Shown here: in pieces, positions 15,511 through 22,238 of the stretch
How the letters are laid out: every line of letters starts with the position of its first letter
How positions within the stretch are numbered: position 1 is the first letter of the stretch
From: Chromatiales bacterium
GTDB lineage: Bacteria; Pseudomonadota; Gammaproteobacteria; UBA6429; Thiohalophilaceae
DNA: 22,238 bases
Direction of reading: 5' to 3'
NCBI GenBank assembly: GCA_027001895.1
Contig: JALTLP010000105.1
Location: 1 to 22,238, forward strand
Notes under the pieces: model-generated
The model's input: only the letters and a program-made list of their open reading frames with translations
Databases searched by the model: none
What the model was told of the DNA's origin: nothing
Position numbers and translations under genes: made by a program

Positions 15511-15539
15511 TTGTTTTTAGTTAGCATTCAGGGTATAAT
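15511..15539 (+). promoter_or_regulatory. Candidate promoter for yceD-rpmF-plsX-fab
   Basis: TTGTTT (15511-15516) and a perfect TATAAT (15534-15539) are spaced by 17 bases. The predicted start is near 15546, about 90 bases upstream of yceD. It is almost back to back with the pycA promoter: the two -35 boxes are 4 bases apart. Confidence 0.6.
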
Positions 15540-15636
15540 AACCATGTAAAGTTAGAGGTTATTGCCTGTGATTATCTTCATAAAAACAATGATTTACTTT
15601 GACAGATATTAACCAGACCGTTAAAATTTGCGCCCT

Positions 15637-16236
15637 ATGTCGAAGCATCAAAATTCGTCTGATTTGAATCCCGATTTAAGCAAAAGATTACCGGTTCAGA
15701 TCGATCCTGTTCGGTTAGCTGTCGCAAAACAACAGCTTCATGGTGAACTTGAAATTTCACGCTTAACACGTTTAGGCGAGTTGCTGAGTTCAACTGAAGG
15801 AAAGTTAAACGTAAAGCTGGACTTCGATGTAGATTTAAACAAGGTGCATTATGTGTCCGGTACAATTGATGCGGAACTTTCACTTTGTTGTCAACGTTGT
15901 TTACATGCAATGCAATGGCCTTTGCATGTTGATGTTTCATTAGCGTTTATCGCGCATGAACATCAGGCAGATGAGTTACTGGCCGAATACGAGCCGTACC
16001 TGTTACAAACAACACCGATTGTTTTAAGTGATTTGATAGAAGATGAAATTCTTCTGGCTTTACCCCAGGTGCCTTTGCATGACGAGGCAGAGTGTAAACC
16101 TGCCGTTCCATTGAAAGAGTTTGATCCAGCGGAAACGGGTAAACAAAACGAGCAAGATGGCCAGGGTCAATCGGCCAGTGAAAGGAAGAATCCTTTCGAT
16201 GTATTGACAAGCATTAAATCCGATTCAAAAGAGTAA
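15637..16236 (+). CDS. yceD: YceD, 23S rRNA accumulation protein (DUF177)
   Basis: A 199-residue protein needed in E. coli for normal 23S rRNA levels; its mechanism is not known in detail. The DUF177 core covers most of the protein, with the conserved cysteine cluster CCQRC at 84-88 and the acidic segment DLIEDEILLALPQVP near 130-145. The tail (about 160-199) is hydrophilic and weakly conserved. I chose ATG 15637 (MSKHQNSSD) over an in-frame TTG three codons earlier; neither has a clear ribosome site. It is the first gene of the lipid and ribosome cluster and is followed by rpmF after 17 bases, the widely conserved yceD-rpmF pair. Confidence 0.92.
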   Translation: MSKHQNSSDLNPDLSKRLPVQIDPVRLAVAKQQLHGELEISRLTRLGELLSSTEGKLNVKLDFDVDLNKVHYVSGTIDAELSLCCQRCLHAMQWPLHVDVSLAFIAHEHQADELLAEYEPYLLQTTPIVLSDLIEDEILLALPQVPLHDEAECKPAVPLKEFDPAETGKQNEQDGQGQSASERKNPFDVLTSIKSDSKE

Positions 16237-16253
16237 GTACGAGGAATATAGTA

Positions 16254-16430
16254 ATGGCTGTTCAAAAGAGCAAAAAGAGTCCTTCACGTCGTGGTATGCG
16301 TCGTTCACATGATGCATTAACTTCGAAAGCATTGTCTATCGAACCAACTACGGGTGAAACACATTTGCGTCACCATGTTAGCCCGGACGGCTACTATCGT
16401 GGCAATAAAGTTATCGACACTAATAATTAA
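16254..16430 (+). CDS. rpmF: Ribosomal protein L32
   Basis: A 58-residue large-subunit ribosomal protein. It begins MAVQKSKKSPSRRGMRRSHD and contains HLRHHVSPDGYYRG, matching E. coli L32 closely in length and sequence. It lacks the cysteine pairs of zinc-ribbon L32 types, as is normal for gammaproteobacteria. A good ribosome site (GAGGA) lies 10 bases before the ATG. The gene lies between yceD and plsX in the classical order and is followed by two hairpins that could set its mRNA end. Confidence 0.97.
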   Translation: MAVQKSKKSPSRRGMRRSHDALTSKALSIEPTTGETHLRHHVSPDGYYRGNKVIDTNN

Positions 16431-16439
16431 CAGATTCAT

Positions 16440-16474
16440 CAAAGTATAAATACTTTGGTTTTTATGCAAAGTAT
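16440..16474 (+). terminator. Weak terminator with a competing alternative pairing
   Basis: CAAAGTAT (16440-16447) pairs with ATACTTTG (16450-16457), followed by GTTTTTATG, which looks like a weak AT-rich terminator. A second exact CAAAGTAT at 16467-16474 can pair with the same ATACTTTG across a 9-base loop that contains the T-run. The two hairpins exclude each other. The first lies 9 bases after the rpmF stop. Confidence 0.5.
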
Positions 16475-16491
16475 TCTACGAAGATATCTTG

Positions 16492-16519
16492 ATAACGGGA
16501 CAGGCAACTGTCCCGTTAT
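16492..16519 (+). terminator. Strong hairpin with GCAA tetraloop between rpmF and plsX
   Basis: ATAACGGGACAG (16492-16503) pairs perfectly with CTGTCCCGTTAT (16508-16519) around GCAA, a GNRA tetraloop. That gives a 12-bp stem. A short T-rich run (TTATTGTT) follows. It may be an intrinsic terminator with partial read-through, or a block that protects the rpmF 3' end after RNase cleavage. Confidence 0.6.
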
Positions 16520-16558
16520 TGTTAGTGGTGGTGGCAATATTCAGTTATAAAATAGTGT

Positions 16559-17602
16559 ATGGATAATAAAACAATAACAATATCACTTGATACTATGGGC
16601 GGCGACTTTGGCCCTGATAGTGTCATCCCTGCTGCTTATGAAATTCTCCAGAACTATCGTTATGTAAACCTGATTCTTACAGGTGATGAAACAATTATAA
16701 AAAACAAACTTGAAGAATATAAAAACCAGTCTACTGATAAATTTAATTCAAGGATTTCAGTTCATCACACAACTCAGGTCGTCGGTTCGAACGAAGCACC
16801 TTCTGCAGCATTACGCGGTAAAAAAGATTCTTCAATGCGAGTTGCGATTAACCTGGTGAAACAGGGTGAAGCCGATGCCTGCGTGAGTGCAGGGAATACC
16901 GGTGCCTTAATGGCGACTGCACGTTTTGTTTTAAAAACATTGCCGGGCATTGACCGGCCCGCAATCTGCTCGGCATTACCGACTGTTAAAGGCCATACGC
17001 ATGTGCTGGATCTGGGAGCGAACGTAGAAACATCACCGGAAGGTCTGTATGAGTTTGCGGTTATGGGGGCTGCATTAGTCAGCGCCCTGGATAACAAGGA
17101 AAGCCCGACAGTGGGGCTGTTAAATATTGGTGAAGAAGAAATTAAAGGTAATGATGTCGTAAAAGAAGCCGCTAAAATTCTTGGCCAGAGTGAACTTAAT
17201 TATATTGGTTATGTAGAAGGTGATGGCATTTACATGGGTGATGCCGATGTTGTTGTGTGTGACGGTTTCGTTGGCAATGTCATGCTTAAAACAAGTGAAG
17301 GTGTGGCAAAACTGTTTGCACACTTTATGCGTCAGGCCTTTATGCAAAACATTTTTACAAAAATTATGGGTTTGCTGGTCAAGCCAGTATTAAAAGCTTT
17401 AAAGAAAAATATCGATCCACGCGAATACAACGGGGCAAGCTTTCTGGGCTTGCAGGGTATTGTGATTAAAAGTCATGGTGGTGCGGATGCGTATTCATTC
17501 AGACGTTCAATTGACGTTGCTATTCAGGAAGTTAAACAAAATGTTCCTGCCCGTATTACAGATATACTGGAAAGGCAACTGGCGCACAGGCAGGCAGGTT
17601 AA
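16559..17602 (+). CDS. plsX: Phosphate acyltransferase PlsX
   Basis: A 347-residue peripheral membrane enzyme that converts acyl-ACP and phosphate to acyl-phosphate, the donor for PlsY in phosphatidic acid synthesis. The N-terminal DTMGGDFGP (11-19) and SAGNTGAL (110-117) are family signatures, with DLGANVE and GNDVVKEAA further on. Length matches the family. The ATG at 16559 has a weak ribosome site, and 128 bases with two hairpins separate it from rpmF, so its expression may be set apart from that of L32. Its stop overlaps the fabH start by one base (TAATG at 17600-17604), which couples the two genes. Confidence 0.97.
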   Translation: MDNKTITISLDTMGGDFGPDSVIPAAYEILQNYRYVNLILTGDETIIKNKLEEYKNQSTDKFNSRISVHHTTQVVGSNEAPSAALRGKKDSSMRVAINLVKQGEADACVSAGNTGALMATARFVLKTLPGIDRPAICSALPTVKGHTHVLDLGANVETSPEGLYEFAVMGAALVSALDNKESPTVGLLNIGEEEIKGNDVVKEAAKILGQSELNYIGYVEGDGIYMGDADVVVCDGFVGNVMLKTSEGVAKLFAHFMRQAFMQNIFTKIMGLLVKPVLKALKKNIDPREYNGASFLGLQGIVIKSHGGADAYSFRRSIDVAIQEVKQNVPARITDILERQLAHRQAG

Positions 17603-18573
17603 TGACAAAAATATATTCAAAAATTACCGGTACGGGCAGTTGTTTACCCGAAAAGGTTGTAAGCAATGCTGACCTCGAAAAGATGGTTGATACTTCGGAT
17701 GAATGGATAACCGAACGTACCGGGATTAAAAAGCGTCACCTGGTAACAACCGAAACAACAGCAGACCTGGCCGAACAGGCTGCGATTGCTGCAATGGATG
17801 CTGCAAATATAAAAAATGAAGATATTGATTTAATTATTGTAGCGACCACCACGCCTGACAGAATTTTTCCGAGTACAGCCTGTTTATTACAGGAGCGACT
17901 GGGTATACATGGTTGTCCAGCCTTCGATGTGCAGGCCGTTTGCACCGGTTTTGTTTATGCTTTAAGCGTTGCTGATGCGTTTATAAAAACTGGCCAGAAT
18001 AAATGTGCGTTAGTTGTTGGTGCGGAAACCTTATCTAATATTGTTGACTGGTCTGATCGTAGTACCTGTGTATTGTTTGGTGACGGTGCAGGTGCGGTTG
18101 TATTACAGGCTTCAGATGAACCGGGTATTTTATCGACACATATCCATGCTGATGGAAAATACAAAGAGCTGTTAACGGTTCCTGCCGGCATATCAGAAAA
18201 CCCTGCTGTGTTAAAAGAAGGCAAGGCTTTTATGGAAATGAAAGGCAATGAAGTTTTTAAAGTGGCGGTGAATACATTGGGACGCATTGCAGATGAAACA
18301 TTAACTGCAAATAGTATGCAAAAATCAGATGTTGACTGGCTGGTACCACACCAGGCGAATATTCGTATTATTAAGGCGGCCGCAAAAAAATTAAACCTGT
18401 CGATGGATCATGTTGTTGTTACGGTTGATGAGCATGGCAATACCTCGGCTGCATCCATTCCTTTGGCGCTGGATACTGCAGTGCGTGATGGCCGTATACA
18501 GCCGGGGCAAACATTATTGCTCGAAGCTTTTGGTGGTGGTTTTACCTGGGGTTCGGCGTTGTTAAAATTGTAA
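17602..18573 (+). CDS. fabH: 3-oxoacyl-ACP synthase III (FabH)
   Basis: A 323-residue condensing enzyme that starts fatty-acid synthesis by joining acetyl-CoA and malonyl-ACP. The catalytic triad is visible as C114 in AVCTGF, H250 in VPHQANIRI and N280 in EHGNTSAAS, and the GDGAGAVVL block is present. Length and residue spacing match the E. coli enzyme (C112, H244, N274). The start codon shares a base with the plsX stop, so translation is coupled. The 72-base gap to fabD contains a perfect AT palindrome. No residue is missing, and there is nothing to suggest a FabH-like paralogue from a specialised pathway. Confidence 0.97.
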   Translation: MTKIYSKITGTGSCLPEKVVSNADLEKMVDTSDEWITERTGIKKRHLVTTETTADLAEQAAIAAMDAANIKNEDIDLIIVATTTPDRIFPSTACLLQERLGIHGCPAFDVQAVCTGFVYALSVADAFIKTGQNKCALVVGAETLSNIVDWSDRSTCVLFGDGAGAVVLQASDEPGILSTHIHADGKYKELLTVPAGISENPAVLKEGKAFMEMKGNEVFKVAVNTLGRIADETLTANSMQKSDVDWLVPHQANIRIIKAAAKKLNLSMDHVVVTVDEHGNTSAASIPLALDTAVRDGRIQPGQTLLLEAFGGGFTWGSALLKL

Positions 18574-18590
18574 GCTGTTTATTGCAAGAA

Positions 18591-18604
18591 TTTATAATTA
18601 TAAA
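18591..18604. repeat. Perfect 14-bp AT palindrome upstream of fabD
   Basis: TTTATAATTATAAA reads the same on both strands and contains TATAAT at 18593-18598. With TTGTAA at 18568-18573 the spacing is 19 bases, long for a promoter. It could be a weak internal fabD promoter or a chance AT palindrome. Confidence 0.4.
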
Positions 18605-18645
18605 ACTTTCTCGAAACAAAATATCAGATATTCTCAAGGTGTAAC

Positions 18646-19572
18646 ATGTCATTAGCATTTGTATTTCCCGGTCAGGGTTCGCAATCCGTTGGAATGTTAA
18701 AAGAGCTTGCAGAAGCCGAGCCTGTCATTACCAATACATTTAAAACAGCCAGTGATGCGCTGGGTTATGACTTGTGGGAAATTACCCAGCAAGGCCCGCT
18801 TGAAAAATTAAACTCCACCGATATTACCCAACCGGCGCTATTAGCTGCGGGTGTTGCCTGTTGGAAACTGTGGCAACAAAAAGAAGGCGACACACCGGCA
18901 ATGATGGCCGGCCATAGTTTAGGTGAATACACCGCATTAGTCTGTTCCGGTGTACTGGATTTTGCCGATGCTGTTAAGCTGGTTGAAGTACGTGGACAGT
19001 ATATGCAACAAGCCGTTCCTGAAGGTACAGGTGGCATGGCCGCAATTCTTGGGCTGGATGATGACAAGGTTGTTGAGGCTTGCAACAAGGCCGCTGAGTC
19101 AGACGTGTTACAGGCCGTTAATTATAATTCACCCGGCCAGGTTGTAGTGGCTGGTAGTAAAGCCGCTATCGACCGGGTGCTGGAAGTGGCTAAAGAAATG
19201 GGTGCAAAGCGTGCTTTGCCATTACCGGTGAGTGTGCCGTCACATTGTGATTTAATGAAACCGGCGGCTGAAAAATTGGCCGAAAAATTAAATACGGTGA
19301 GTTTTTCAGAAGGCACGATTCCGGTGATTAATAATGTCGATGTCATTATTGAGTCTGACGCAGAGAAAATACGTGATGCACTGGTAAGACAGCTTTATAA
19401 TCCGGTACGTTGGGTAGAAACGATTAAAAAAATGGCCGGTAATCAGGTCGATAAACTTGTCGAATGTGGTCCAGGCCGTGTACTGGTTGGTTTAAATAAG
19501 CGTATCGACAAGTCGATGACGGCAATGGCCATTTATGACCCGGCCAGCTACGATAAGGCCCTTAAAAAATAG
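18646..19572 (+). CDS. fabD: Malonyl-CoA:ACP transacylase (FabD)
   Basis: A 308-residue cytoplasmic enzyme that loads malonyl groups from CoA onto acyl carrier protein. The N-terminal FPGQGSQ motif (7-13) forms the oxyanion region, the nucleophile is S91 in GHSLGEY, R116 binds the malonyl carboxylate and H200 in VPSHCDLM is the base. Length equals that of E. coli FabD. A clear ribosome site (AAGGTG) precedes the ATG at 18646. It sits between fabH and fabG in the usual order. Confidence 0.97.
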   Translation: MSLAFVFPGQGSQSVGMLKELAEAEPVITNTFKTASDALGYDLWEITQQGPLEKLNSTDITQPALLAAGVACWKLWQQKEGDTPAMMAGHSLGEYTALVCSGVLDFADAVKLVEVRGQYMQQAVPEGTGGMAAILGLDDDKVVEACNKAAESDVLQAVNYNSPGQVVVAGSKAAIDRVLEVAKEMGAKRALPLPVSVPSHCDLMKPAAEKLAEKLNTVSFSEGTIPVINNVDVIIESDAEKIRDALVRQLYNPVRWVETIKKMAGNQVDKLVECGPGRVLVGLNKRIDKSMTAMAIYDPASYDKALKK

Positions 19573-19654
19573 ATGAGCAAAGTAGATGGGCAAAACAGGC
19601 TGACTGGCTTAAACAGCTTTTTTCACTGATAACAACATATTTTAAGGAATAGCG

Positions 19655-20398
19655 ATGGAACTGGAAAATCAAATAGCCCTGGTCTCAGGTGCCAGTCGAG
19701 GCATCGGCCAGGCAATAGCTCTCGATTTAGGTGCAAAAGGGGCTTATGTCTACGGTACAGCAACCTCAGAAAAAGGTGCAGAAAGTATTTCCAAGTATAT
19801 GAAAGATAACGGAATTCAAGGTCGTGGCCTTGTCATGAACGTAACCGACGAAGATAGCATTGCCGAGGCGATTAAAACCATTACGGATGAAAAAGGTCCG
19901 GTGACAATACTGGTGAATAACGCCGGTATCACTCGTGACAACCTGCTAATGCGAATGAAGAGCGATGAGTGGGAAGATATTATGACAACCAACCTCAGCT
20001 CGATTTATCGCCTGAGCAAGGCTGTGCTGCGTGGCATGATGAAGGCTAAAAAAGGCCGTATTATCAGCATTGCATCGGTTGTAGGGGTGTCTGGCAATGC
20101 AGGGCAAACCAACTATTCGGCCGCCAAAGCCGGTGTTATTGGCTTTAGCAAGTCATTGGCTCAGGAAGTTGGTTCTCGCGGGATTACGGTTAATGTGGTT
20201 GCGCCGGGCTTTATCGATACCGATATGACCAAAGCTTTACCCGAAGAGCAGCGTGAGGCGCTACTGACTAAGGTACCGCTTGGCCGTCTGGGGGATGCTC
20301 AGGAAATAGCCAATGCGGTCACATTTTTAGCATCTAATTCAGCCAGTTATATAACCGGTGAAACAATTCATGTAAATGGTGGCATGTATATGTCATAA
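19655..20398 (+). CDS. fabG: 3-oxoacyl-ACP reductase (FabG)
   Basis: A 247-residue NADPH-dependent short-chain dehydrogenase that reduces 3-oxoacyl-ACP in each elongation cycle. The Rossmann glycine motif GASRGIG is at 12-18, NNAG at 86-89, and the catalytic set N111, S139, Y152 and K156 is complete. Length and C-terminus (ITGETIHVNGGMYM) match E. coli FabG, which forms tetramers. A strong ribosome site (AAGGA) precedes the ATG at 19655. The 82-base gap to fabD holds only a weak hairpin with a T-run, and 143 bases follow before acpP. Confidence 0.97.
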   Translation: MELENQIALVSGASRGIGQAIALDLGAKGAYVYGTATSEKGAESISKYMKDNGIQGRGLVMNVTDEDSIAEAIKTITDEKGPVTILVNNAGITRDNLLMRMKSDEWEDIMTTNLSSIYRLSKAVLRGMMKAKKGRIISIASVVGVSGNAGQTNYSAAKAGVIGFSKSLAQEVGSRGITVNVVAPGFIDTDMTKALPEEQREALLTKVPLGRLGDAQEIANAVTFLASNSASYITGETIHVNGGMYMS

Positions 20399-20464
20399 TA
20401 ACCCATTGAAAAACAAGTGAATTATTCCAGCCAGTATTTTTACGTTTTTATTCGTAATCTGGGT

Positions 20465-20494
20465 ATGGCATAAAGCACAATATTTCAATACAAT
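20465..20494 (+). promoter_or_regulatory. Candidate acpP promoter
   Basis: ATGGCA (20465-20470) and TACAAT (20489-20494) are 18 bases apart, with four of six and five of six consensus matches. The site is about 40 bases upstream of the acpP ribosome site. Extra acpP transcription is expected because acyl carrier protein is needed in large excess over the enzymes. Confidence 0.35.
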
Positions 20495-20541
20495 ACCGCA
20501 CCCAGCAGTTTTGCTGACAAAATAATGAGGAAAAAACAGAG

Positions 20542-20775
20542 ATGAGCAGTGTTGAAGAACGCGTAGAAAAGATTGTAATCGAACAACTTGGTGTTAAAGC
20601 TGAGGAAGTGACAAAAGAGGCTTCTTTTGTTGACGATCTGGGCGCAGACTCACTCGATACCGTAGAATTAGTTATGGCATTAGAAGAAGAGTTTGAAACT
20701 GAAATTCCTGACGAAGATGCTGAAAAGATTACAACGGTTCAGCAAGCAATCGATTACGTAAATAGCAATACTTAA
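20542..20775 (+). CDS. acpP: Acyl carrier protein
   Basis: A 77-residue acidic four-helix protein that carries growing acyl chains on a phosphopantetheine arm attached to S37 in the GADSLDTVELVM motif. Sequence and length are almost those of E. coli AcpP. The ribosome site is strong (GAGGAAAA), which suits its high abundance. It is bracketed by a possible own promoter and a strong terminator, so a short acpP transcript is likely. Partners in the window are FabD, FabH, FabG, FabF and PlsX. Confidence 0.98.
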   Translation: MSSVEERVEKIVIEQLGVKAEEVTKEASFVDDLGADSLDTVELVMALEEEFETEIPDEDAEKITTVQQAIDYVNSNT

Positions 20776-20837
20776 TACTATTGCGCTGAATACGTTTCCG
20801 GGCAACATAATAAAAATAATGTTCCGAAAAATAAAAG

Positions 20838-20864
20838 AGCCGTACTGTTCAGGTACGGCTTTTT
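20838..20864 (+). terminator. Intrinsic terminator after acpP
   Basis: AGCCGTAC (20838-20845) pairs perfectly with GTACGGCT (20853-20860) around a 7-base loop, followed directly by TTTT. This is the clearest Rho-independent terminator in the window. It must be leaky, or fabF must have its own promoter, because fabF starts 86 bases later. Confidence 0.85.
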
Positions 20865-20949
20865 ACATTGTTTTATAAGCCGATGTTGCAAGAGTAACAG
20901 CGAAAAATCAGGTTTAGCGAATAAATTTACGTAGAGTTTGAGGTGTGTA

Positions 20950-22200
20950 GTGAGTAAGCGTCGTGTTGTAATTACAGGTTTAGGGATGGTCACTCCTGTT
21001 GGCTTGAATGTTAAGTCATCATGGGAAAATATTCTTGCTGGTAAAAGCGGTGTTAAGCGCATTTCACATTTTGATCCATCTGCATTTTCATCGCAGATAG
21101 GCGGTTCGATAAGCGAAGACTTTGATAGCTCGCATGTTATAAAACCTAAAGATGCCAAGAAGATGGATACCTTCATCCATTATGGTATTGTTGCTGCAGC
21201 AGAAGCCATCGCCGATGCCGGTCTTGAAGTTACCGAAGAAACGGCACCCCGTATGGGTGTGGCAATTGGTTCGGGCATTGGTGGTTTACCCGGTATTGAA
21301 AAAGGCCACAACAATTATTTAAAAGGTGGTCCCAAAAAGATTTCACCTTTTTTTGTTCCCAGTAATATTATCAACATGATTTCAGGTAACCTGTCAGTCA
21401 TGTATGGCTTAAAAGGGCCAAACATTGCTGTTGTTACTGCCTGTGCAACCGGTACACATAGTATTGGTGATGCTGCGCGTATGATCGAGTATGGCGATGC
21501 CGATGTAATGGTGGCAGGTGGCGCAGAAATGGCAAGCAGCCCGACCTGTTTAGGTGGTTTTGCAGCGGCACGCGCTTTATCAACCCGTAATGATGACCCC
21601 GAAACGGCAAGCCGTCCATGGGACAAAGACCGTGATGGTTTTGTTTTAAGTGACGGTGCCGGTGTCGTTGTTCTGGAAGAATATGAGTTTGCTAAAAAGC
21701 GTGGTGCAACCATTTATGCCGAAGTACTGGGTTATGGGTTAAGTGGTGATGCTTATCATATGACGATGCCATCAAAAGGTGGTGAAGGCGCAAGCCGTTG
21801 TATGGATGCGGCACTGAAAAATGCGGGTGTTAACCCGGAGCAGGTTGATTATATTAATGCGCATGGTACATCGACTCCCGCGGGTGATGCGGCAGAGGTA
21901 CAGGCGGTTAAAAAGACTTTCGGCGATCATGCTTATAAACTGGCAATGAGCTCAACAAAATCAATGACCGGTCATGGCCTTGGCGCAGCCGGTGGTATGG
22001 AAGCGATATTCACAACACTATGTATTCGCGACCAGGTGGCTTCACCAACAATTAATATCTTTAATCCTGATCTGGAATGCGGTTGCGACCTGGATTTTGT
22101 GCCGAATACCGCCCGTGATATAAAAGTGGATGTTGCCTTATCGAATTCGTTTGGTTTTGGTGGTACAAACGGCACGTTGGTTATTGGTAAACTTCGATAA
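20950..22200 (+). CDS. fabF: 3-oxoacyl-ACP synthase II (FabF)
   Basis: A 416-residue condensing enzyme that elongates acyl-ACP with malonyl-ACP. It supports elongation of palmitoleate to cis-vaccenate, which adjusts membrane fluidity. With the GTG start at 20950 it reads MSKRRVVITGLGMVTPVG, like E. coli FabF. The ribosome site GAGGTG lies 4 bases upstream. An in-frame TTG at 20938 would add four residues but has no such support. The catalytic C165 (TACATGTHS), H305 (NAHGTSTP) and H342 (TGHGLGAAGG) are all present. It follows the acpP terminator, so it is probably transcribed by read-through or from a promoter within 20865-20940 that I could not define. Confidence 0.96.
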   Translation: MSKRRVVITGLGMVTPVGLNVKSSWENILAGKSGVKRISHFDPSAFSSQIGGSISEDFDSSHVIKPKDAKKMDTFIHYGIVAAAEAIADAGLEVTEETAPRMGVAIGSGIGGLPGIEKGHNNYLKGGPKKISPFFVPSNIINMISGNLSVMYGLKGPNIAVVTACATGTHSIGDAARMIEYGDADVMVAGGAEMASSPTCLGGFAAARALSTRNDDPETASRPWDKDRDGFVLSDGAGVVVLEEYEFAKKRGATIYAEVLGYGLSGDAYHMTMPSKGGEGASRCMDAALKNAGVNPEQVDYINAHGTSTPAGDAAEVQAVKKTFGDHAYKLAMSSTKSMTGHGLGAAGGMEAIFTTLCIRDQVASPTINIFNPDLECGCDLDFVPNTARDIKVDVALSNSFGFGGTNGTLVIGKLR

Positions 22201-22208
22201 CCCGTAAC

Positions 22209-22238
22209 ATGACAGTATGGACTGCCTGGAACAGATCG
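22209..22238 (+). CDS. Start of next gene, possibly pabC (partial)
   Basis: An ATG at 22209, 8 bases after the fabF stop, opens MTVWTAWNRS and runs off the window. Gene order in other gammaproteobacteria places pabC (4-amino-4-deoxychorismate lyase) here, and a WxxWN-like opening is compatible with it. Ten codons are not enough for a call. A second ATG at 22217 in another frame cannot be excluded. Confidence 0.3.
   Translation, partial: MTVWTAWNRS

Noticed and set aside
15628..15636. TTG start for yceD three codons upstream
   Set aside because: The ATG at 15637 is a standard start, and the extra residues add nothing recognisable. Neither has a clear ribosome site, so ATG is preferred.
19599..19623. 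Terminator between fabD and fabG
   Set aside because: A T-run of six is present, but the stem is only GCTG/CAGC (4 bp) around an 11-base loop, too weak to claim.
20938..20949. TTG start for fabF four codons upstream
   Set aside because: The GTG at 20950 has a GAGGTG ribosome site at the right distance and gives the N-terminus seen in FabF proteins.
1..22238. tRNA or rRNA genes, prophage, insertion sequence or defence cluster
   Set aside because: I scanned for these and saw no tRNA-like or rRNA-like segment, no transposase or integrase, and no defence genes beyond the toxin-antitoxin pair.

Overview
The window is a chromosomal segment of a gammaproteobacterium with moderately AT-rich DNA. 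The evidence is the divergent rne/rluC pair, the yceD-rpmF-plsX-fabH-fabD-fabG-acpP-fabF order, a YceF-type Maf protein, and a two-subunit pyruvate carboxylase (pycA/pycB) like that of Pseudomonas. I cannot name the genus from sequence alone.

Layout. Positions 26-1213: an orphan response regulator with a long uncharacterised C-terminal part. Positions 1214-2887: a small accessory patch with a TacA/TacT-like (DUF1778/GNAT) toxin-antitoxin pair on the minus strand, a cluster of short direct repeats built on GGAAAAGGTGTCG, a second cluster of GTCGG words, and one doubtful small ORF. Positions 2888-3370: a low-molecular-weight tyrosine phosphatase, convergent with rne (3416-5974, minus). The 460-base rne/rluC intergenic region holds a probable long rne leader and a perfect FNR-type box. 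Positions 6435-9014: rluC, a HAD phosphatase and sppA in one direction. Positions 9130-11628: a membrane GGDEF-EAL protein, convergent with a minus-strand operon pycA-pycB-maf (15470 down to 11631). Positions 15637-22200: yceD, rpmF, plsX, fabH, fabD, fabG, acpP and fabF, followed by the first codons of another gene.

How the parts relate. Most of the window is growth housekeeping: RNA decay and rRNA modification (RNase E, RluC, YceD, L32), phospholipid and fatty-acid synthesis (PlsX, FabH, FabD, FabG, ACP, FabF), and carbon supply (pyruvate carboxylase). From memory of Pseudomonas aeruginosa, the order there is rne, rluC, HAD, sppA, maf, yceD, rpmF, plsX, fabD, fabG, acpP, fabF, pabC. Here the GGDEF-EAL gene and pycAB sit between sppA and yceD, and maf is inverted and joined to pycAB.

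I did not find a clearly new multigene system. The most interesting signals are regulatory: the FNR-type box over the predicted rne promoter, mutually exclusive pairings and a strong GNRA-capped hairpin between rpmF and plsX, a toxin-antitoxin promoter with its likely operator at the transcription start, an apparently leaderless pycA, a ten-codon upstream frame overlapping the GGDEF-EAL start, and the repeat-rich patch beside the toxin-antitoxin genes.
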